Below are positions 58,580 through 64,000 of a stretch of DNA of 64,000 nucleotides, one piece after another; the first letter of the stretch is position 1, and each line of letters begins with the position of its first letter. Where the stretch lies: the NCBI RefSeq assembly GCF_023074075.1, contig NZ_JADPKT010000029.1, positions 124,001 through 188,000 on the forward strand, read 5' to 3'. This DNA comes from Bradyrhizobium sp. 138 (GTDB lineage Bacteria; Pseudomonadota; Alphaproteobacteria; Rhizobiales; Xanthobacteraceae). Position numbers and translations under genes: made by a program. The notes beneath the pieces are model-generated. The model ran no database searches. It was not told the origin of the DNA and saw only the letters and a list, made by a program, of their open reading frames with translations.

Positions 58580-59344
58580 TTAGAGCCGGAGGCCGAGCCT
58601 ACCTAGAACACGGGCCGCTAGAACCTTGGGCCCTTGACGCAGCATAAGTCGTGCGCTGATGGCTTCCATGGTCGCAATTCCCAGATATTGCCGTGGATGT
58701 ACAAACGCCAAATTGCAGGAATTTGAAAACATCTGCGAGACCGCTGCGCGCAGCTTAGTGGCCAGTTCCGGCTTACTCCCGATCTTCAGGAATATGAATG
58801 TGTTCTGAATGTAAAAAGGAGCCGCCCTGTCGTCTTGCCATAGCGACGGGCGAACGAAATCGATACATTCAAAGCCATGGTCGGCAAATTTAGATATCCA
58901 ATAGTTCGGCCATTGCTCGTTAATATGTTGGGTGCCTCCCTGCATCGGGATGGCAGCTCCAAAGACAATCGAGTCGGCATGTAACGTCAACGTCTGCACG
59001 ATCGTATCGGCGAATCTCTCGTCGAGATGCTCCGCGACCTCAAGAGAGAGGGCCAGATCGAACTTACGGTTCAGCGTAAGAGGCTTCGTAAGGTCATGCT
59101 TCACAAAATTCTTACTCGGAATGAGCAACTCGCTGTCCTTGACCCAAGGGCCATCAACAGCCACGCAATCGGAAACGCCCAGCTCCATTGCTGTCTTGGT
59201 CCAACTACCCGTTCCTGATCCGATCTCAACCCACGATTTTGGCTGCACATATTCAAATATCTTTGGGAGCATTGCTTCGGCGCTCCGCTTTGAAACGTTG
59301 GAGATGCCGTCATAATATCCGGTCGAGTAGAACAGATTTTTCAT
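58580..59344 (-). CDS. SAM-dependent methyltransferase
   Basis: A 254-residue class I methyltransferase. The SAM motif is WVEIGSGTGSW (about residue 38-48), followed by CVAVDGPWVKD and FDLALSLEVAEHL (motif after the Rossmann core), typical of Methyltransf_23 enzymes in polysaccharide clusters. The ATG at 59344 gives MKNLFYSTGYYDG; an ATG four codons upstream at 59356 is an alternative. It faces the exopolysaccharide operon and may methylate a sugar; the substrate is inferred. Confidence 0.85.
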   Translation of the reverse strand: MKNLFYSTGYYDGISNVSKRSAEAMLPKIFEYVQPKSWVEIGSGTGSWTKTAMELGVSDCVAVDGPWVKDSELLIPSKNFVKHDLTKPLTLNRKFDLALSLEVAEHLDERFADTIVQTLTLHADSIVFGAAIPMQGGTQHINEQWPNYWISKFADHGFECIDFVRPSLWQDDRAAPFYIQNTFIFLKIGSKPELATKLRAAVSQMFSNSCNLAFVHPRQYLGIATMEAISARLMLRQGPKVLAARVLGRLGLRL

Positions 59345-59422
59345 TCGATACTCCACTCGCGAGAGCCAAGCACTTGTCGGTGCGGCTTGCGATTTCTTAG
59401 ATCCTCAAGAGCTGCCAGATGT

Positions 59423-60979
59423 TCAATAGGCAGAGTTTTGTAGCAGACCGATGGTCATCGTTTTCAAGATGATCTTGAAGTCGAGCCACAAATCCCAATT
59501 ATTGATGTACCACAGATCATGCTCCACGCGCTTCTGCATCAGGTCGACCGTGTGGGTTTCTCCGCGATAACCATTAACCTGGGCCCAGCCGGTGATGCCG
59601 GGCTTGACGTGGTGGCGGAAGGCGTAGTTGCCGATGATCTGCTCATATTCGGTGTTGTGGGCGGCCGCGTGCGGGCGGGGGCCGACCAGCGACATGTCGC
59701 CCTTGAGCACGTTGAGGAGCTGCGGCAGCTCGTCGATCGAGGTCTTGCGCAGCCATTTGCCGATCGACGTGACGCGCGGGTCGTCCTTCTTCGCCTGCAC
59801 GATGTTCGGGCCGTCCTCGAGCACGCGCATGGTGCGGAACTTGAAGATCTTGAACGCGCGCCCGCCAAAGCCGTGGCGGGTTTGGCGGAAGAACACCGGG
59901 CCCTTCGAGGTCAGCTTGATCAGGATCGCGGTCACCAGCATCACGGGCGCGAACACGAAGAGCGCAAGGCTCGCGCCGACGAGGTCCAGCGCGCGCTTGA
60001 GCGCGCGTTCGCGCCACGATAGCGGGGCGCGGCGCAGCTCGGCGGTGAAGGTGTTGCCGGTGCCTTGAAGCGGATAGCGCAGGAAGCGCGCCGTGTTGGC
60101 GTCCGGCACCAGATGCACCGGGACGGGGAGGATCTTCAGCGCGTCCAGAATGCTGTCGATCGCGTGCTGCCGGCTCCAGTTCATCAAGAGGAAGACGTGC
60201 TCGATCCGGTTCTCGCGCGCATAAGCGATCAGCTCCTCGAAGCGCGGTGCCTGCGAAGACAGCAGCAGCGGCGACGCGAGATCCTTGGCGGGGATCTCCA
60301 TGACCCGCATCAGGCGGTAGCCGTGCTGGCCGAGGTCATCGACCGCGTTGGAGGAGGTGGCAAGTCCGAACTCGGCGATCATGATCGCGCGGCCGTTGGC
60401 GAAGGCGCCAGTGCGCTGGGCCCGCGCAGTCCAGCGTGCGACGACCGTTTTCCAGGCGAGAAGGAGAGCGAGGCCGACCAGATAGAACGAGATAGTGGTG
60501 CCGCGAGAGAATTCGCCGCTGACCTTCATCGTGAAGGCGATCGCCAGCAGCGCACCGAACAGGCCGGTCCACGTCGTTAGCGTCATCCGGAAGGTACGCG
60601 GCAGGTTGGTGATGATCTTGAGGCGGTAGCCCTGTTGCACGGTAGTGAGGAGGATGAAATTAATAGCAATCAGGACGCTCGCCGCCGCGTAGACCTCAGC
60701 CTTGCCGACGACGCCCGCGCTCGCCAGGAGATAGCCGACCGCGCAGCCGATCCCGCTGATCACGATCAGCGCCGCATCGACAACAGCCGTCAAACGCTCG
60801 ACAACCACAGGGCGTAGCCATCTCGGCGCAAAGCCTGTAGATGTTGTTGCGGATTGCGCGACTACGCGAATTTCCGTCTCAGAATCCGGGACGGGGACCG
60901 GTCGAGGGGAAATAATTGTCATCCTGCCAAACCCATTGACGTAAAATTCATTATCCAAAGCCGTCGTGCTATCGGTCAA
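59423..60979 (-). CDS. Initiating sugar-phosphate transferase (WcaJ/PssY-type)
   Basis: A 518-residue polyisoprenyl-phosphate hexose-1-phosphate transferase that starts repeat-unit synthesis on undecaprenyl phosphate. Membrane segments in the first half (about 60-190), a CoA-binding-like domain with AIMIAEFGLA (about 205-320), and the bacterial sugar transferase domain from about 325: KRALDLVGASLALFVFAP, FFRQTRHGFGGRAFKIFKFR, SIDELPQLLNVLKGDMSLVG (with PRPHA) and KPGITGWAQVNGYRGET. All catalytic-region motifs are present. Confidence 0.94.
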   Translation of the reverse strand: MTDSTTALDNEFYVNGFGRMTIISPRPVPVPDSETEIRVVAQSATTSTGFAPRWLRPVVVERLTAVVDAALIVISGIGCAVGYLLASAGVVGKAEVYAAASVLIAINFILLTTVQQGYRLKIITNLPRTFRMTLTTWTGLFGALLAIAFTMKVSGEFSRGTTISFYLVGLALLLAWKTVVARWTARAQRTGAFANGRAIMIAEFGLATSSNAVDDLGQHGYRLMRVMEIPAKDLASPLLLSSQAPRFEELIAYARENRIEHVFLLMNWSRQHAIDSILDALKILPVPVHLVPDANTARFLRYPLQGTGNTFTAELRRAPLSWRERALKRALDLVGASLALFVFAPVMLVTAILIKLTSKGPVFFRQTRHGFGGRAFKIFKFRTMRVLEDGPNIVQAKKDDPRVTSIGKWLRKTSIDELPQLLNVLKGDMSLVGPRPHAAAHNTEYEQIIGNYAFRHHVKPGITGWAQVNGYRGETHTVDLMQKRVEHDLWYINNWDLWLDFKIILKTMTIGLLQNSAY

Positions 60980-61092
60980 AATCGCTGTTAAAACAAGGCG
61001 AAGGAAAAATTAACCTTACCTTGCAAGCTGCATTGTAGCCCATCTCGCCCCGACTGATATGTTGATTTTCACAACCCGTTAGGAAGCTCTCG

Positions 61093-62175
61093 TTGCCTCG
61101 AACCCATTCCCGGCGGCGGAGTCAGCCGATAGGAAAGCGTTACCTCGCCATTGGCCTGGCTGTCTTGGCATTGGTGGGAATCGTGCTTCTCCTCTTTCGC
61201 CCCGATGCGGCCCCCATCGGAGTCCCGACGGGCTCCACGGCCGGCGCCGTCAAGCTCCTCTTGGACGGGCCGTATAGCGCACGGTTTGCCGGCGAACTCG
61301 CTGCCTCGAGACAGGAATACTTCTCCTCCCGCATTGAGGTGTCGGCCCAGCCCGAACATCCTGACTTTGTCCAGACGATCGCACGTCAACATGCCATCGG
61401 CGTGACGAGCGGCCAGAAGTTCCTGCTGGCGACTTGGCGCGGCGTTCCCGTGACGGCGTTTGCAGCAAGCTTCCTCGATACCTCCGTCGCGATTTTCACG
61501 CTCGAAAGCACGGGCTTGCGGCGGCCGGCTGATCTGGTCGGAAAACGAATCGGATATCGCAGGGCGAGTGAGGGCGACGTCGTTTTCGATGCCATGATGG
61601 CGCAGCTCGGGCTTCCGCGAAGTCAGATCACCAAGGTCCCAGACCGCGACAGCTTCGAAGCTCTGCGGGCCGGTGAGGTGGATGCCATCATCGCCGCAAT
61701 CGACGAGCAACCGGATCCCTCCAGCTCGACCTTCACCCAGCTGACTGTCATCAAACCGCAAGACTACGGTATCCATGTTCCAGGCTTGGTCTACTTCGCG
61801 AGCAATGCTCTCGTCCATGAACAGCCATCCATGATTGCCGACATCCTTCAGGGCCTCATTCGAGGATGGCAATTCACCTACGCTGACTATGCACGGAGCG
61901 TGCCCGTTCTTACTGGCGCCGGATCGGCTAGGCTGAACCCTGAGCGGCTCAAATTCGAGCTGCAGCAGCAGCGCCCGCTGGTGCTGCCGACGGGCGGCCG
62001 TATCGGCGACTACGACGAAAGCCGCTGGCGGACACTCCGGGATATCCTTCTCTTCGCCAAGCTTGGCGAAGAAGACGTGCCTCTGGCTCAGACCGTCAAC
62101 TACCAGTTCCTGCGGGATGTGTACCGCCGTTCACCCGACCTTGCTGCCCCGGGCGCCTGGAGCGAGGGAAAATAG
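61093..62175 (+). CDS. NMT1/SsuA-type ABC transporter substrate-binding protein
   Basis: A 360-residue protein with an N-terminal membrane segment (YLAIGLAVLALVGIVLLLF) and a periplasmic type II binding fold: VGKRIGYRRASEGDVVFDAM and AGEVDAIIAAIDEQPD are the signature region of the NMT1/THI5-like family. Start is TTG at 61093 with TTAGGAAGC upstream. No permease or ATPase gene is nearby, so it is an orphan. The ligand is unknown. Confidence 0.8.
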   Translation: MPRTHSRRRSQPIGKRYLAIGLAVLALVGIVLLLFRPDAAPIGVPTGSTAGAVKLLLDGPYSARFAGELAASRQEYFSSRIEVSAQPEHPDFVQTIARQHAIGVTSGQKFLLATWRGVPVTAFAASFLDTSVAIFTLESTGLRRPADLVGKRIGYRRASEGDVVFDAMMAQLGLPRSQITKVPDRDSFEALRAGEVDAIIAAIDEQPDPSSSTFTQLTVIKPQDYGIHVPGLVYFASNALVHEQPSMIADILQGLIRGWQFTYADYARSVPVLTGAGSARLNPERLKFELQQQRPLVLPTGGRIGDYDESRWRTLRDILLFAKLGEEDVPLAQTVNYQFLRDVYRRSPDLAAPGAWSEGK

Positions 62176-62362
62176 GACCTAGAAGCCACACTCGTCGGCC
62201 ATATCGCCACAAAGCCCCTCCTCAAACCACGGCGTCGGTTGCCTTTTTGCCGCCAGCCTTGGTAAGGTTGGCTTTACTATCTGGGCTGGTTCGCGGTGGT
62301 TTTCGGGTCGCGGCCCCTGGTAGGGAGTGGGCCAAATCCGCAGGGGCGAGGAGCTTTTTGGG

Positions 62363-62635
62363 ATGCTTAAAACGTTGATGAGAGCAGGTCTTTTGGCCGC
62401 TACCGTTTCCTTCTGCGCAGTGAGCGGGGCAAGCGCGGCGATGCAAATGCCCGCGCCGGCGGCCCTGCTCGCAGGTGAGAGCCAAGCGACGCCTGTTACG
62501 TTCTGGGCGCAGCCGTACCCGTATCGCTACGTGCCGTGGCGCCGTTGCCCCATGGTGCGGGTCGAGACGCCCTACGGCTGGTACATGGATCGCGTTTGTG
62601 CGCCTGTCGGTCCTGTTCTGCGTCGGGCATATTGA
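62363..62635 (+). CDS. Small exported protein
   Basis: A 90-residue product with a signal peptide (RAGLLAATVSFCAVSGASAA) and a mature chain rich in Tyr, Pro, Arg and Trp (FWAQPYPYRYVPWRRCPMVR) with two Cys residues. The start at 62363 follows GAGGAGC. It is followed by a strong terminator. Unknown function. Confidence 0.6.
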   Translation: MLKTLMRAGLLAATVSFCAVSGASAAMQMPAPAALLAGESQATPVTFWAQPYPYRYVPWRRCPMVRVETPYGWYMDRVCAPVGPVLRRAY

Positions 62636-62681
62636 GATTCGGCTGACCGAGCGGCGGCCGCCGTTTTTCGAAGGATATTTC

Positions 62682-62725
62682 AAGGCAGCCGCACAGCTCA
62701 TGCGGCTGCCTTGCTCATTTTTGTT
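62682..62725 (+). terminator. Rho-independent terminator
   Basis: A perfect 12-base stem, AAGGCAGCCGCA (62682-62693) with TGCGGCTGCCTT (62701-62712), and a 7-base loop, followed by GCTCATTTTTGTT. It ends the small exported protein transcript. Confidence 0.85.
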
Positions 62726-62922
62726 TCGCTGTGTGCTGCTCTTTTGGGCGCGCAGCACAGGTTCATCATGAATATCTTTGTCGAGCCGGATGGGCTGTCG
62801 CATGGTGAAGATTGTGTTACCAGTTCGGCGGGGCTGCATTGCAGCATGATTGCATAGTGCGCCGGTAGTCGGATCTCGCGAGAGCGTTGTGATCCGGCCA
62901 AACGGATGCTGTAGAGGATACG

Positions 62923-63897
62923 ATGACAGGGGTTTCAACCTACGATCTTACGGGCAAACGTGTCTTTGTCGCGGGGCACCGCGGCATGGTCGGATCAGCG
63001 GTCGTCCGAAGGCTTGCATCCGAGAATTGCACCGTGCTGGTTACCGATCGGCGCGAGTTGGATCTCACAAAGGAAGAGGCCACGCTGAGATGGCTCGAGG
63101 CCAATCGGCCGGAGGTCGTGGTTCACGCCGCTGCAAAGGTTGGGGGTATCGCAGCCAACAACAATTTCCCCGTCGACTTTCTCTGCGATAACCTTGCGGT
63201 GGAATTGAATGTCATCCGCGCAAGCCACACGATTGGCGTGCGGCGCCTGTTGTTCCTAGGCTCGTCCTGTATCTATCCCAAGCACGCCAAGCAGCCGATC
63301 CCCGAAAGCGAATTGCTGACGGGGCCGCTCGAGCCAACCAACGAATGGTATGCAATCGCGAAGATTGCCGGCCTCAAGATGTGCCAGGCGTATCGTCGGC
63401 AATATGGCGATGATTTCATCTCAGTAATGCCGACCAACCTCTACGGTCGTGGCGACAACTATCATCCGGACCATAGTCATGTACCGGCCGCGCTGATCAG
63501 GCGCTTCCACGAAGCCAAGATTGCCAACGCGCCCTCCGTCTCCGTGTGGGGCACCGGCACGCCGCTTCGCGAATTTCTCAACGTCGAGGATTTTGCGGAT
63601 GCCTGCGTTTTCCTCCTGAAGAATTATTCCAGCGACCTGCCGATAAACGTCGGCAGTGGTGATGAGTTGTCGATTGCCGACTTCGCGGCGGCCGTGGCGA
63701 ACGTCGTGGGCTACGAAGGCAAGTTTATTTTCGATGCGTCCAAGCCGGATGGAACGCCGCGCAAGCTGCTCGATAGCTCGAGAGTTCGCGAGCTCGGGTG
63801 GCGGCCGAACGTCGCTCTGCAGGCTGGCCTCGCAGCCGCCTACGCGGATTTTTTGGAAGGCTACGGACGTCATCTGGAAGTCAGCGCAACGCGCTGA
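62923..63897 (+). CDS. fcl: GDP-L-fucose synthase
   Basis: A 324-residue short-chain dehydrogenase/reductase that makes GDP-L-fucose from GDP-4-keto-6-deoxymannose with NADPH, giving donor sugar for the exopolysaccharide. The nucleotide motif is VAGHRGMVGSAVV (residues 16-28); the active-site Ser lies in LFLGSSCIYP and the Tyr-x3-Lys in EWYAIAKIAG. The Asn- and Cys-containing segments of the family are also present. No GDP-mannose dehydratase (gmd) gene is in the window. Confidence 0.95.
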   Translation: MTGVSTYDLTGKRVFVAGHRGMVGSAVVRRLASENCTVLVTDRRELDLTKEEATLRWLEANRPEVVVHAAAKVGGIAANNNFPVDFLCDNLAVELNVIRASHTIGVRRLLFLGSSCIYPKHAKQPIPESELLTGPLEPTNEWYAIAKIAGLKMCQAYRRQYGDDFISVMPTNLYGRGDNYHPDHSHVPAALIRRFHEAKIANAPSVSVWGTGTPLREFLNVEDFADACVFLLKNYSSDLPINVGSGDELSIADFAAAVANVVGYEGKFIFDASKPDGTPRKLLDSSRVRELGWRPNVALQAGLAAAYADFLEGYGRHLEVSATR

Positions 63898-63957
63898 GTA
63901 GACAACTTAGATTGCAAGAAACTTTTTTATTCTGAATTTTGGGTTGGGCGGGGCTTT

Positions 63958-64000
63958 ATGCGTGTTCTCTTGATCGGCATCAACTATGCCCCCGATCTGA
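63958..64000 (+). CDS. Start of a WcaI-like glycosyltransferase (cut by window edge)
   Basis: Only the first 14 codons lie in the window, MRVLLIGINYAPDL. The start pattern of a hydrophobic strand then GINYAPD/E matches WcaI and related GT4 glycosyltransferases of colanic-acid-type clusters. Its position 60 bases after the fucose synthase gene fits. Confidence 0.55.
   Translation, partial: MRVLLIGINYAPDL

Overview
The window is high-GC DNA with the gene content of an alphaproteobacterium of the Bradyrhizobium type. This rests on the gene order, a RIME-like intergenic repeat near 29.25 kb, and many small secreted or one-membrane-span proteins of the kind common in that genus. No genome comparison was run, so the genus is an inference.

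Region 1 (1-12.3 kb), metabolism and signalling: a GGDEF protein cut by the window edge, nicotinate phosphoribosyltransferase (pncB), then an aromatic-acid catabolic block. The block holds a LysR regulator divergent from pcaH-pcaG (protocatechuate 3,4-dioxygenase), a NYN-domain protein, and an AraC regulator divergent from pobA (4-hydroxybenzoate 3-hydroxylase). PobA makes protocatechuate and PcaHG opens its ring, so the genes form consecutive steps. A 1189-bp segment holding most of pobA and the end of the neighbouring cyclase gene is repeated in direct tandem (7167-8355 and 8356-9544). The second pobA copy lacks the start and the FAD-binding glycine motif. A CHASE2 adenylate cyclase and a FecR-like periplasmic protein follow.

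Region 2 (12.5-25.2 kb), chemotaxis: an HD-GYP response regulator diverges from a tight operon STAS-cheY-cheA-cheW-mcp-cheW-mcp-cheR-cheB, ending with a soluble protein that carries two degenerate MCP-tip motifs.

Region 3 (25.3-40.5 kb), accessory genes: GrlR-like, CHRD, VanZ-like and CSS-EAL proteins, many small secreted or membrane proteins of unknown role, two intergenic repeats, a PPP-family phosphatase, a transglutaminase-like cysteine peptidase and an O-antigen-ligase-like protein.

Region 4 (40.7-64 kb), exopolysaccharide synthesis and export: a Wza-like lipoprotein, an O-antigen-ligase-like protein, a Wzc/ExoP-like co-polymerase with a tyrosine kinase domain, glycosyltransferases, a hexapeptide acyltransferase, a Wzx-like flippase, a Wzy-like polymerase, a large secreted protein that may be a polysaccharide lyase, a broken acyltransferase-3, a methyltransferase, the initiating sugar-phosphate transferase, GDP-L-fucose synthase and the start of a WcaI-like glycosyltransferase. 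The stretch from about 46.3 to 59.4 kb looks richer in A+T than its flanks, which suggests an exchanged polysaccharide-specificity segment. No rRNA, tRNA, CRISPR array or intact insertion sequence was seen.
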